A model generated the notes under the pieces. The model ran no database searches and was not told the origin of the DNA. It saw only the letters and a list, made by a program, of their open reading frames with translations. The position numbers and the translations under genes are program-made. From DASUPK01 sp046732465 (GTDB lineage: Bacteria; Actinomycetota; Thermoleophilia; Solirubrobacterales; 70-9), in assembly GCA_046732465.1 (NCBI GenBank), contig JBKPND010000030.1, positions 1 through 59,450 on the forward strand: a DNA stretch of 59,450 nt, read 5' to 3'. Of the stretch, positions 34,302 to 42,945 are shown piece by piece. How positions within the stretch are numbered: the stretch's first letter is position 1; the number at the start of each line of letters is the position of its first letter.

Positions 34302-36029
34302 CTAGCCAGCGGCATTGCGATTCAGCGCCTCGTGCACCGAGCGGACGACGAGGGCGCCATCACCGACGGCCGACGCCACCCGCTTGGTCGAGCCACTTCG
34401 CACGTCACCGACCGCGAACACGCCCGGCCGGGTGGTCTCCAGGAGCAGGGGTTGGCGATCGTCGCCGTCGCGATGCTCGCCGAAGCTCTGATGACGCCCC
34501 GCGTCATCGCCGGTGACGATGAATCCCTTGTCGTCGAGACCGACCAGGCTGCCGAGATCCTCGGTCCGCGGTGAGGCGCCGATCATCGCGAAGACGCCCG
34601 TCGCGTTCAGTCGACGCTCGCTGCCATCGCGGGCGGCCACCGTGACCGCCTCGAGCTCATCGCCGCCGTGCAGGGCGCTGACCTCGTGTCCCTCGTGGAT
34701 CTCGACGTTGCCGGCGCCCTCGATGCGGTTGATCAAATAGCGAGACATCGTCTCGCTCAGCGCCCGCCGCACCACCAGGTGGATGCGCCGGGCATAGGGG
34801 GTCAGGTTGACGACCGCCTGCCCGGCCGAGTTGCCGCCGCCGACCACCACCACGTCCTCATCCGTTGCCTGGAGCGCCTCGAGATGAGTCGCCGCGTAAT
34901 AGAGCCCCCTGCCCTCGAAGCGCTCGGCGCCCTCGGCCGGGAGGCGGCGATAGTCGGCGCCGACCGCAAGGACGACGAAGCGGGCGCGCACCTGTTGTCC
35001 GTCCTCCAGCTCCAGCGGGCGCAATCCGTCCGTCTCGGAGACTGAGAAACGGCAGCCTCCGTGTGCGCTCGAGATGACGGCGCCGAACTTCCACGCCTGG
35101 AGGGTCGCCCGCTGGGTCAGGTCCGAGCCCGAGAGACCTGTCGGAAAGCCCAGGTAGTTCTCGATCCGATCGCTGGTGCCCGCCTGTCCTCCCGGGGCGA
35201 ATCGCTCGATGACCAGGGTCCTGAGCCCCTCCGACGAGGCGTAGACGGCGGTGGACAACCCCGCGGGCCCGGCCCCGAGGACCACGACGTCGAAAGTGCT
35301 CTGATCCACCTTGGCGCGCAGGCCGAACTCGTCGGCGACCTGTGCGACCGTTGGAGACCGCAACACGCTGTGGGTGCGAACCAGGACCGGGGACTCCTCG
35401 ATCCCGATTCCCAGCCGCTCGAGCAGCGCCCTGCTCTCCTCGTCCGTGTCGATGTCGTGCCAGGTGAACGGGATCAGATTGCGCTCGAGCAGCTCGCGGA
35501 TTGCGAAAGCATCCCCGGACGAGCGCCTTCCGATCAGCAGCTCGTTCCCGAGGCCCTCCCCTCGCAGCCACTCGCGGCGCGCGATCATTGTGCGCAGGAG
35601 CAGGTCGCCCAGGTCCGTGGAGCTGGCGACCAGCGTGCGCAGGGCATCGGGAGGCACGGCCAGGATCGAGCTCGGCTCGGCGACGACGCCTTCGGCGATC
35701 ACCGGCTCGCCGGTGAACATGGAGATGTCCGCGGCAAACGTTCCGGGCTGACACTGGGCGAAGTAGCGATCGCCCTCCGGATGGCGGTCGATGACGTCGA
35801 TCGCACCCGACAGGATCACGAAGAAGGGCGTATCCCGCTGGCCCTGCTTGAAGAGGACCTCGCCCGGGGAGAGGGACAGGGTCTCGGCATTCTCGGCGAG
35901 CTCCTCGATCTGCGCCGCCGTCAGGCGCGGAAAGAGTGTCGGGTGGTCTGAGTCGAGGAAGCCCTCGGCCTGGGGCGGTGAGGTGTATGGGCTCACAGTC
36001 TTTCGACTGTATCCAGGCGGCCGACTCAT
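34302..36029 (-). CDS. cNMP-binding / thioredoxin-fold / FAD reductase fusion
   Basis: A 575-residue three-domain protein. Residues 30-145 are a cyclic-nucleotide-binding fold ('LSLSPGEVLFKQGQRDTPFF' and a jelly-roll ending in an alpha helix). Residues 165-240 are glutaredoxin-like ('AIRELLERNLIPFTWHDIDTDEES'), with no Cys where the CPxC motif belongs. Residues 245-575 are a thioredoxin-reductase-like FAD/NADPH module ('VVVLGAGPAGLSTAVYAS', 'VVVGGGNSAGQAVVNL', 'GVFAVGDVRSGS') lacking the C-x2-C of true TrxR. A regulated flavin reductase is inferred. The upstream 71 bases hold the TTTGCCGACTT-N8-TATA element. Confidence 0.85.
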   Translation of the reverse strand: MSRPPGYSRKTVSPYTSPPQAEGFLDSDHPTLFPRLTAAQIEELAENAETLSLSPGEVLFKQGQRDTPFFVILSGAIDVIDRHPEGDRYFAQCQPGTFAADISMFTGEPVIAEGVVAEPSSILAVPPDALRTLVASSTDLGDLLLRTMIARREWLRGEGLGNELLIGRRSSGDAFAIRELLERNLIPFTWHDIDTDEESRALLERLGIGIEESPVLVRTHSVLRSPTVAQVADEFGLRAKVDQSTFDVVVLGAGPAGLSTAVYASSEGLRTLVIERFAPGGQAGTSDRIENYLGFPTGLSGSDLTQRATLQAWKFGAVISSAHGGCRFSVSETDGLRPLELEDGQQVRARFVVLAVGADYRRLPAEGAERFEGRGLYYAATHLEALQATDEDVVVVGGGNSAGQAVVNLTPYARRIHLVVRRALSETMSRYLINRIEGAGNVEIHEGHEVSALHGGDELEAVTVAARDGSERRLNATGVFAMIGASPRTEDLGSLVGLDDKGFIVTGDDAGRHQSFGEHRDGDDRQPLLLETTRPGVFAVGDVRSGSTKRVASAVGDGALVVRSVHEALNRNAAG

Positions 36030-36068
36030 CGGCCGGCTTCTTCAGGCGGCTGTGGTCGATTGTGGCCC

Positions 36069-36094
36069 TATACGGGCCCCAAGTCGGCAAAGCC
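36069..36094 (-). promoter_or_regulatory. TTTGCCGACTT-N8-TATA element
   Basis: On the minus strand GGCTTTGCCGACTT is followed eight bases later by TATA, exactly as in one arm of the palindrome at 5676-5714. It lies 40 bases upstream of the ATG of the cNMP/FAD reductase gene. Identity of string and spacing at two places 30 kb apart suggests a recognised element. Confidence 0.45.
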
Positions 36095-36100
36095 TGCGAG

Positions 36101-37540
36101 CTAGGGGCCGTGACCTCGCGGCGAATGACCCGCCAGCGCCGGGCGGTGGATGTGGGGCAGGTGCGCTCGACCCCCGATCAGGAAAGCGGCAATCAGGAAA
36201 CCGCCGACCGCGATCGCGGCGTCCATGCCGAAGGCCGTCTGGATCCCGTCGATGAACTTGGCCCCCCCGGTGGCGCCGTCGCTGGCGCCGATGAAGACGG
36301 TCGTCGTCAGGCCAAGACCGACCGAGCCGCCGGCGATCTGGAACATGTAGATGATCGCCCCGGCGAGGCTGCGCCGTGACTCGTCCACCCCGGTCACGGC
36401 AACCGTCGTCGCCGTCGGATAAAAGAGCCCGATGCCGAGGCCGAGGATCGCCATCCCGGGAATGAGGGCCCCGTAGGCCTCCCTGTCGGCGAGCAGCGCA
36501 ATGAGCGCTGGACCGACCGCGATGCACGCCGAACCCAGGATCAGCAGCGGCTTTGCACCGAACTTGTTGTAGAGATTCCCGGCCACGAACGAGACCGCTG
36601 CGAACGTCGCCATCATGGGCAGCATCCCAGCGCCCGCTCCGATCGGCGAATAGCCGAGCACGTTGATCATCAGCTGCGGCAGGTAGAGCATCGCCGCGAA
36701 GAAGACCGCGGACATGAGGAGGATCGCCGCGCAGGTGTAGGCGAAGTCGGGGCTCTTGATCACGTCCCGCGGGACGAGGGCGTGGCCGCCGGCGCGGCGC
36801 TCGATGAAGACGAAGCTCGAGATCAGCACCACGAAGACGGCGAGCAGCCCGATGATCCGCGGATCGCCCCAGCCCCAGTCGATCACCTGGTCGAAGGCGA
36901 GCAGCAGGGCCACCAGACCCACCGAGACGCTCACGATGCCGCCGTAGTCCATCCGGGTGTCCTCGACCTCCGGGTGGTCCGCCTTGATCTCGCGCATGGT
37001 GACGAAGACCGCGAACGCGGACACCGGCACGTTGAGGAAGAAGATCCAGCGCCAGCTGAGCAGGTCGGTGAGAGCGCCTCCGAGCAGCGGTCCCGCGGCG
37101 TTGCCGATCCCGGCGGCACCGAGGATGAAGCCGCCGGCAAGGCCGGCGCGCTCCTCCGGCAGGGCCGCGTAGGTCATCCCGAGGATCGCGGGCCACATCA
37201 GTGCCCCGCCGATCCCCATCAGGACCCGCATCGTGATCAGCTCGGCCTCGGTCTGAGCGGCGCCGCCGAGCAACGAGAAGGTGGCGAAGATCGTGGTGCC
37301 GAGGAAGAAGGCGCGGCGTCGCCCGAACAGGTCGGCCAGGCGTCCGCCGGTGACGATCAGCACGCCGAAGGTGAGCGCATAGGCGTTCACCACCCACTGG
37401 GCGGTGGTGACGTCCGTGTGGAAATCCTTCTCGATCTGCGGGATCGCGACGTTGATCGCGGAGAAGTCGTTAGCGATCACGAAGACCGCGATCCCCATCG
37501 CGATTAGGGCCAGCCAGGTGCCCCGGTCGATCGGCTTCAT
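36101..37540 (-). CDS. MFS transporter, DHA2 family
   Basis: A 479-residue, 14-helix efflux permease of the same family as the pump at 24603. Helix 1 has 'NDFSAINVAIPQIEKDF', and motif A is 'GRLADLFGRRRAFFLG'. The motif C region is 'GPLLGGALTDLLSWRWIFFLNVP'. Its ATG overlaps the stop of the upstream sulfotransferase-fusion gene (ATGA), so translation is coupled and the two may serve one pathway. The substrate is unknown. Confidence 0.93.
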   Translation of the reverse strand: MKPIDRGTWLALIAMGIAVFVIANDFSAINVAIPQIEKDFHTDVTTAQWVVNAYALTFGVLIVTGGRLADLFGRRRAFFLGTTIFATFSLLGGAAQTEAELITMRVLMGIGGALMWPAILGMTYAALPEERAGLAGGFILGAAGIGNAAGPLLGGALTDLLSWRWIFFLNVPVSAFAVFVTMREIKADHPEVEDTRMDYGGIVSVSVGLVALLLAFDQVIDWGWGDPRIIGLLAVFVVLISSFVFIERRAGGHALVPRDVIKSPDFAYTCAAILLMSAVFFAAMLYLPQLMINVLGYSPIGAGAGMLPMMATFAAVSFVAGNLYNKFGAKPLLILGSACIAVGPALIALLADREAYGALIPGMAILGLGIGLFYPTATTVAVTGVDESRRSLAGAIIYMFQIAGGSVGLGLTTTVFIGASDGATGGAKFIDGIQTAFGMDAAIAVGGFLIAAFLIGGRAHLPHIHRPALAGHSPRGHGP

Positions 37541-39435
37541 CCCGCTGCTGGCTGAGCCTCCGGCAGCACGAACGAGTTCGTGGCCGCGTCCGAGCCCTCC
37601 TCGGCGATCTCCGGGTAGCGCACCCCGGGCAGCATGGCGACGTCGAAGACCTCCTGGACCAGCTCCTCGAAGCGCAGGAAGCCAACGATCTGGCCGGTCT
37701 GAGGGTTGACCGCCCAGACGCCGCAGAGCCGCTCGTCCAGGCGCTCCATAAGCGGCAGCCCGCCGAAGGTGGCCGTCTCGCGCACCTGCGAGAGCCCGAC
37801 GAAGGCCAGGCCGCCCGCGAAGAGGAGGCCGCGCGTGAAGCCCGGGAGCTCGGCGGCGGTCTCCACGGTCCCCGCGTCGAGGTCTGCCACCGAGAGCGTG
37901 CCCTTGCCGGACTCGAGCACCCAGAGGCGGCCCTCCGACCAGCGGGGCGAGTGGGGCATCGAGAGGCCGCTGAGCACGATCTCCCCGGATTCGACGTCCA
38001 TCAGGATTCCCCCGCTCGCCTTGTCCTCCCGCCAGCCGCCGGGCGTGTCGGTCTCGCCCAGGGCGGTGACGTAGCGAGGCTCGTCGTCGGCCACGCAGAG
38101 CCCGTTCAGGTGGCAGCGGTCCTCGGAGGTGAGCTGCGAGATGAAAGGGGGTTTCCAGCGCGGGATGAAGCTGTGCTCGGCGTCGAGCGTCGCCAGACAG
38201 GAGAAGTTGGTCGCGACCAGCCAGAGCTCCCCTTGGGCGAACGCGATCTCGTGGATCCGGATGTCACCGGTGAAGTGCTTGTTGCGGGGCAGAAAGCAGG
38301 CGTCGTGCTTGCCTCTCGGCTCGACCTTCGGCGCGACGGCGGAGAAGTTCCGGTAGTCGAGGACCTCGGCCCGGGTGCCGACCGCGATCCGCCCTGGCGC
38401 CACCGCGAGGCCCATCGGCCGCGAGAAGTTCCGGAAGTGGGTGTTGAGCTGGCCGCCGTCGTGGCGTGCGCAGATCAGCTTCCCGGTCTGGTAGGTCGAG
38501 ACGAGCAACGAGCTGCCGAGCTGGTTGAGGAACTCGGGGAAGCTCTGCGTGTACACGCTGCGCAGCGGGGAATCCGCCGGCGCCGACCATTTCGCGGTCC
38601 GTGACGGCTTCTTCGGCCTGGCGAGGAGCTCCCGGGAACGCTCGGCGAGCTTCTCGGTTCGGGGCAGCAGCTCCTCCAGTTCCGGTGCCGCCTCGGCGGA
38701 CCCGTCCCCGTCGGAGACCGCGAGCTGGTCCCGCAGCGACCGGAGCGGGCGGGTGACCTCCTCCGAGGCCTCGATCGCGACGAACTCGCAGATCCGCTCA
38801 AGCTCCCGCATCGGGTCGTTGAGCAGCGCGTTGAAGTCGGTCACGCACCAGCGCTCGGGTGGCAGGCCCTCCAGGTCGTCGAGCAGGGTGCCGGTCAGCC
38901 GCAGCCACTGCTCGGTGACGATCTCCGGAAGGGTGCGGCCCGCCAGATCCCGCCACCCGGGCACGAGGGGCAGCGACCATGGTGGGCCAGGCCAGTCCGG
39001 AAGGTCCGGGTAGCTGACCCGCCTCCCCCGCTCCCACACCCGCAGCATCGCCGGGACCGTCTCGGCGGGCTCCCGATGGATGTAGACGAATTGCGAATCC
39101 TGCGCGACCGACGCCAGGAACGGGACCCGGAGGGCGTTGCGCGGCTGGCCGTCCACCCAGCGAAGGCCCGAAGCGTCGAGGCCCGGCCGGTTGCCGGCGC
39201 TGTCCGAGAGGCCGCCTTTGAGCCGACCGCGCAGCTCCTCGACGGACCGCGGCTCGACGTCCGCCCCAGTGAGCCGGTTGCTGTCCCACTCGCGGTTCTC
39301 CGGCTCGAGCTCGAAGATCCCGTCGAGAATCGCGCCGTTAGAGCTGAAGATGCCCGGCGCGCGCGCCAGCGATCGGAACAGCGCGGTCCCTCCCGATCGC
39401 GGCGGGGCGGCTATGAACACCGGCCGTTCGATCAC
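37537..39435 (-). CDS. sulfotransferase / TIGR03032 fusion protein
   Basis: About 632 residues from GTG 39435 (the exact start is uncertain because the frame stays open to 39612). The N-terminal part is a sulfotransferase: 5'-phosphosulfate loop 'VFIAAPPRSGGTALFRSL' and 3'-phosphate-binding region 'QFVYIHREPAETVPAML'. From about residue 290 it matches the TIGR03032/DUF4915 family ('SLLVSTYQTGKLICARHDGG', 'HFRNFSRPMGLAVA', 'HDACFLPRNKHFTGDIRIHE'), a beta-propeller-like domain of unknown role. The fusion suggests sulfation of a glycan or peptide recognised by the propeller. It is coupled to the MFS gene. Confidence 0.82.
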   Translation of the reverse strand: MIERPVFIAAPPRSGGTALFRSLARAPGIFSSNGAILDGIFELEPENREWDSNRLTGADVEPRSVEELRGRLKGGLSDSAGNRPGLDASGLRWVDGQPRNALRVPFLASVAQDSQFVYIHREPAETVPAMLRVWERGRRVSYPDLPDWPGPPWSLPLVPGWRDLAGRTLPEIVTEQWLRLTGTLLDDLEGLPPERWCVTDFNALLNDPMRELERICEFVAIEASEEVTRPLRSLRDQLAVSDGDGSAEAAPELEELLPRTEKLAERSRELLARPKKPSRTAKWSAPADSPLRSVYTQSFPEFLNQLGSSLLVSTYQTGKLICARHDGGQLNTHFRNFSRPMGLAVAPGRIAVGTRAEVLDYRNFSAVAPKVEPRGKHDACFLPRNKHFTGDIRIHEIAFAQGELWLVATNFSCLATLDAEHSFIPRWKPPFISQLTSEDRCHLNGLCVADDEPRYVTALGETDTPGGWREDKASGGILMDVESGEIVLSGLSMPHSPRWSEGRLWVLESGKGTLSVADLDAGTVETAAELPGFTRGLLFAGGLAFVGLSQVRETATFGGLPLMERLDERLCGVWAVNPQTGQIVGFLRFEELVQEVFDVAMLPGVRYPEIAEEGSDAATNSFVLPEAQPAAG

Positions 39436-39519
39436 CGCGCGGAGTCTCTCATTTGACAGCGCGGGTGCGAGGGTGATCCAATCGATATCCGTCCACGCAG
39501 ATCGGGCGAGGGGCAATCG

Positions 39520-40263
39520 ATGGGGAGAGCCGAAAAGCACCCGCTCTCGGCGCCGCTGCCATTTGCGGCGATGGTGCTCTGCGTGATCGCCTCCTTCCTC
39601 GCCCTCGACCACTTCGCCAGCCCCAGCCAGCAGCTGCTGCTAGGCGCGGCGACCTGGGCGATCCTGATCGCGGCGTGCGCGACGCTCGGGCCGGAGGACC
39701 GCGTCAGGGCGCTGCTGGTCGTGGTGGTGGCGACCTGCGCGGAGGTTCTCGGCTCGATCGTGCTCGGGGCATACACCTACCGGCTCGAGAACCTGCCGGC
39801 ATTCGTCCCGCCCGGCCACGGGCTGGTCTTCCTGGCCGGCCTCCGCATCAGCCAGTCGCCGCAGGTGAGGCGGAACCCGAGGGCGTTCGTGGCCGCTGTC
39901 ATCGCGATCGTGGCCGCCTGGGGGCTGGCCGGGCTCTTCCTGCTCGGCCGGATCGATGTCCTCGGGGCGATCACGGGAGCGCTGCTGATCTACGTACTGC
40001 TCCGCGGACGCGCCGCGACGCTCTACGCCGGCGTCTTCCTCGTCGTCGGCTTCCTGGAGGTCTACGGGACATCGATCGGTGCCTGGCACTGGGCCGCGAC
40101 CACCCCCGACACGCCGCTTCACGCCGGCAACCCGCCGAGCGGGATCGCGGGCGTCTACGTGCTCTTCGACGTCGCCGCCATAGCCCTCGCGCCACGACTG
40201 CTCGCGATGCTGCAGGCCACGCGACGCCTGCCCCTCATCGCGCGAGTTGCGAGCACCGGCTGA
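39520..40263 (+). CDS. polytopic membrane protein of unknown function
   Basis: A 247-residue protein with about seven membrane helices (first at residues 13-33, last at about 215-232). The loops 'ENLPAFVPPGHGLVF' and 'AGNPPSGIAGVYVLFD' are well-ordered and look like conserved active-site or binding loops, and the His between them could ligate metal or substrate. I do not recognise the family. It diverges from the sulfotransferase-fusion gene (84 bases) and is followed 25 bases later by a SnoaL gene. Confidence 0.7.
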   Translation: MGRAEKHPLSAPLPFAAMVLCVIASFLALDHFASPSQQLLLGAATWAILIAACATLGPEDRVRALLVVVVATCAEVLGSIVLGAYTYRLENLPAFVPPGHGLVFLAGLRISQSPQVRRNPRAFVAAVIAIVAAWGLAGLFLLGRIDVLGAITGALLIYVLLRGRAATLYAGVFLVVGFLEVYGTSIGAWHWAATTPDTPLHAGNPPSGIAGVYVLFDVAAIALAPRLLAMLQATRRLPLIARVASTG

Positions 40264-40288
40264 CCGCTGCCGAGATAATCGTTCCGCG

Positions 40289-40687
40289 ATGTCGGAGCAA
40301 AACCTCGCGGCGGCGAAGCGCATTTACGAGGCGCGTAATCGCGGAGATGTCGATGCCGTGATCGCGGAGTGCGCTCCCGAGGTGGAATGGCGCCCTCACC
40401 TCGCGAACCTCAGCGGCCAGCCGATACGCGGCCGCGAGGAGGTGCGTGGCTATCTGACGTCCCTGCAGGAGGAATGGGAGAGCTTTCAACACGAGACTGA
40501 GCGGTTCATGGACGCCGGTGACAAGGTCGTCGTACTCACTCACGCGTATGCGCGAGGCCGCGAGAGCGGCATCGAGGTCGACGCACCCGTCGCCCATGTG
40601 CTGAGCTTCAGGCAAGGCAAGTGCACCGGCTTCGTGAGCTATTACGACCGCGCGGAAGCGCTGAGAAGCGCGGGGCTGGAGGAATAG
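40289..40687 (+). CDS. SnoaL/NTF2-like protein
   Basis: A 132-residue single-domain protein from ATG 40289 (MSEQNLAAAKRIYEA). The domain blocks are 'NRGDVDAVIAECAPEVEWRP', 'GREEVRGYLTSLQEEWE', 'DAGDKVVVLTHAYARGRESG', 'VLSFRQGKCTGFVSYYDRAE' and 'ALRSAGLEE'. It is the third member of the family in this window. Its ligand is unknown; it is in the same direction as, and close to, the membrane protein upstream. Confidence 0.82.
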   Translation: MSEQNLAAAKRIYEARNRGDVDAVIAECAPEVEWRPHLANLSGQPIRGREEVRGYLTSLQEEWESFQHETERFMDAGDKVVVLTHAYARGRESGIEVDAPVAHVLSFRQGKCTGFVSYYDRAEALRSAGLEE

Positions 40688-40766
40688 ACCTTGCCTGGGC
40701 TGGCTTGAGAGGCCGCGAGCAGTCCCCAGCACACCGCGGTGGTGGCGAAAAGCGCCCGTGGCCGGG

Positions 40767-41909
40767 TCATCGGCCGCGGCGCGAGCGACATCCCCGATGC
40801 CGACCGGACCGGCCCTTGGAGCGTCGCCCGGCCCGCGCGCGCTTGGCGCGGCACCGGGCCTCCGCGCACGGCATCGCCGTCGAGCTCCTCGTGTCGCGGG
40901 AGAGGAACTGCCAGATGACCGCGCCGCCGTTCGGGCCCCGCGGATCGGTGAAGTTGTGGAGCTCCGGATCGGTGGAGCCACCGGGCCAGAAGTGCTCCAT
41001 CCCGTGGATCAGCCACCGCTCTCCGATCTCACAGCGGTTCGGGTCCAGGTAGACGCTCACGGTCGAGCTGAAGCCGCCGGCCTTGGGCACCTCGCGCACG
41101 GAGGCCGGCGTCAATGCGACCGGCGCGTCCTGCGTGTCCCCGATCACGAGGTTGTTGGTTCGCAGCCCCTGGTCGAGAGCCTTGTCGGCGCAGGCGGGAG
41201 TTATCGCTGTGTCCGCGTCACCGCCCATCACGATCCTGGGGACGACGCGTGCCCGCGGGCCCATCTCCTCGTAGGCCAGTTGAGCGCTGTCCTGGACCGG
41301 TATCCCGATGCCGTCGAAGAAGCACTTCGTATCGGTGTAGGCGCCGCCCGCGTCTACGGCGACCGCCGCGAACAGGTCCGGGTAGGCGGCCGCCATCGTG
41401 GAGACCATGTACGCCCCGGCCGACGTCCCGGACATGTAGACGCGCTCGGGGTCAATCCGCCAGCGCCCCATCACCGCCCCCGTCATCCCGGCGATCGCAG
41501 CCGCGTCCCCCACGTCCCGGTGTGAGCTCTGCCCGCTGAAGATGTCCCAGCAGTTCCTCAATGGGCCCGGCCACGCGGCCTCGGTCGAATTGACGTCCGG
41601 GTAGAGCGCCACGACTCCCGCCCGCTTGGCGACCCGGTTGAAGAGGGTCGAGCGCATGTGCTCGTCGGCCGTGGTCTGGCAACCGTGCGTCATAACGACC
41701 AGCGGCGGCGGGTGCGACCGGCTGTACGACGGCGGGACATAGACGAGGTACGGATAGGACGTCGACCCAGTGTCGTAGGTGAACGCCTGGATCGAGCCGT
41801 GCCGCGAATGCGCCTTCTTGGCCTCAGCCGGTGCCCCGCCGGCGAGCAAGCAGACCAGAGCGACCAGCGCGAAGCCCGCTCCGCACGCTCTCCTCATCCC
41901 GGCGACCAT
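40767..41909 (-). CDS. secreted PHB depolymerase-family esterase
   Basis: About 380 residues from ATG 41909 (ATG 41897 is also possible). A signal peptide ends near 'GGAPAEA'. The alpha/beta-hydrolase core has the oxyanion strand 'PPLVVMTHGCQTTADEHM', lipase box 'YMSGTSAGAYMVSTMAA' with the nucleophile Ser, 'VMGGDADTAI' and the C-terminal His in 'IHGMEHFWPGG'. These are features of extracellular short-chain polyhydroxyalkanoate depolymerases and feruloyl-esterase-like relatives. The last 35 residues are Arg/Lys-rich. Two TetR-type operators lie directly upstream of its start. Confidence 0.86.
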   Translation of the reverse strand: MVAGMRRACGAGFALVALVCLLAGGAPAEAKKAHSRHGSIQAFTYDTGSTSYPYLVYVPPSYSRSHPPPLVVMTHGCQTTADEHMRSTLFNRVAKRAGVVALYPDVNSTEAAWPGPLRNCWDIFSGQSSHRDVGDAAAIAGMTGAVMGRWRIDPERVYMSGTSAGAYMVSTMAAAYPDLFAAVAVDAGGAYTDTKCFFDGIGIPVQDSAQLAYEEMGPRARVVPRIVMGGDADTAITPACADKALDQGLRTNNLVIGDTQDAPVALTPASVREVPKAGGFSSTVSVYLDPNRCEIGERWLIHGMEHFWPGGSTDPELHNFTDPRGPNGGAVIWQFLSRDTRSSTAMPCAEARCRAKRARAGRRSKGRSGRHRGCRSRRGR

Positions 41910-41912
41910 AAC

Positions 41913-41926
41913 ATGCAACTCTGCAT
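41913..41926. promoter_or_regulatory. putative TetR operator 1
   Basis: ATGCA-ACTC-TGCAT is a perfect 5-4-5 palindrome four bases from the esterase start, in the divergent region with the TetR gene. A second copy lies 19 bp further on (start to start). Confidence 0.6.
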
Positions 41927-41931
41927 CTTGT

Positions 41932-41945
41932 CTGCACTGCTGCAT
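41932..41945. promoter_or_regulatory. putative TetR operator 2
   Basis: CTGCA-CTGC-TGCAT repeats the 5-4-5 palindrome of operator 1 with one mismatch. The two sites, about two helical turns apart, could hold two TetR dimers covering both divergent promoters. Confidence 0.6.
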
Positions 41946-41967
41946 ACGGTCTGTAGGATCGAACGCG

Positions 41968-42594
41968 GTGCCGACTACCTACCCAGCGACAGGAAGCGAT
42001 GGCGGGATCCAGGCCAAGCGCAGGGCGGAGACGCGCGCCGCCCTCCTCGACGCCACGATCGAGTGTCTGGTCACCCACGGGTACGCCAGGACGACCACCG
42101 GCCGCATAGCCGAGATCGCCGGGCTGTCGAGGGGGGCTCAGCTGCCGTACTTCCGGACCCGCGCCGATTTGGTGACGGCGGCCATCGGCCACCTCGCCGA
42201 GCAGCGGATCGCCGCATTCACCGCCCGCATCGGCGATCAGCCGGCGTCCCTCGAGGACTGCCTGGACGCGCTCTGGGAGGGCCATCAGCCGCCGATGTTC
42301 GATGCCACCCTGGAGCTCTGGGTCGCTTCGCGCGCCGACGCCGAGCTTCGCACCCACCTGCTCAGGATCGAGGGAGAGGTGACGGCCGCGATCGGTCGGG
42401 CCGCGGACTCAGCCCTCGGCGAACTCGCGCAGCGACCCGGCTTCGCCGATGACCTTGCGTTCGCGTTCGCGAGCATCCGCGGGCTCGCGATGCTTCAGGT
42501 CACGCACGGCACGACGAGCCGCCTCGTCGCCGAACACTGGCGTCATATGCGCGGGCACCTGCTGGAGCTGCTCGGCGATGGTGGCGGCGCCTAG
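41968..42594 (+). CDS. TetR/AcrR family regulator
   Basis: A 208-residue regulator from GTG 41968. The N-terminal HTH (residues 16-65) reads 'ETRAALLDATIECLVTHGYARTTTGRIAEIAGLSRGAQLPYF', a clear TetR_N. The C-terminal ligand domain (residues 80-205) is helical and unassigned. It is divergent from the PHB-depolymerase-like esterase with 58 bases between, so repression of the esterase and of itself is likely. It overlaps the zinc-ribbon gene tail-to-tail by four bases. Confidence 0.92.
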   Translation: MPTTYPATGSDGGIQAKRRAETRAALLDATIECLVTHGYARTTTGRIAEIAGLSRGAQLPYFRTRADLVTAAIGHLAEQRIAAFTARIGDQPASLEDCLDALWEGHQPPMFDATLELWVASRADAELRTHLLRIEGEVTAAIGRAADSALGELAQRPGFADDLAFAFASIRGLAMLQVTHGTTSRLVAEHWRHMRGHLLELLGDGGGA

Positions 42595-42791
42595 TCCGTC
42601 TCCCCGCTCGCATCAATAGGTTCGTCGGGCGATCCGAGCAGCGACGCGGCGGCTGCGCTCTCGGTTCTCGGCTTCCGCTCGAGCTCGACCGACAGGTCTC
42701 GGCGGGCGCACCGGGGACAGTGCCGCGGCGAGGTCAGGGGGTTGCGGTCGAACAGGGTGAGGCCGCAGCTGGGACAGGTCAGGTAGGACAC
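42591..42791 (-). CDS. small zinc-ribbon protein
   Basis: A 66-residue protein from GTG 42791. Two C-x2-C pairs ('TCPSCGLTLFD' and 'RHCPRCARRD') form one zinc ribbon at residues 6-30, followed by a charged and Ala/Ser-rich tail. It is not assigned to a pathway. Similar short zinc-ribbon proteins occur in actinobacteria, some near signalling genes. It faces TetR tail-to-tail. Confidence 0.65.
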   Translation of the reverse strand: MSYLTCPSCGLTLFDRNPLTSPRHCPRCARRDLSVELERKPRTESAAAASLLGSPDEPIDASGETD

Positions 42792-42945
42792 GGGAGCTCC
42801 TCCACATCTCGAATGCGTGGGACGACCCGGGTTCCTTCCCGGCCGCCTGCCCGTGGTCCCGCTGTCCGGCGCGCTGTGCAAGGGCTGCGCCGACCACGGG
42901 GATATACCCGGCCGGGCGAGGGCCCGAACCAGCGTTAATCGGTAA

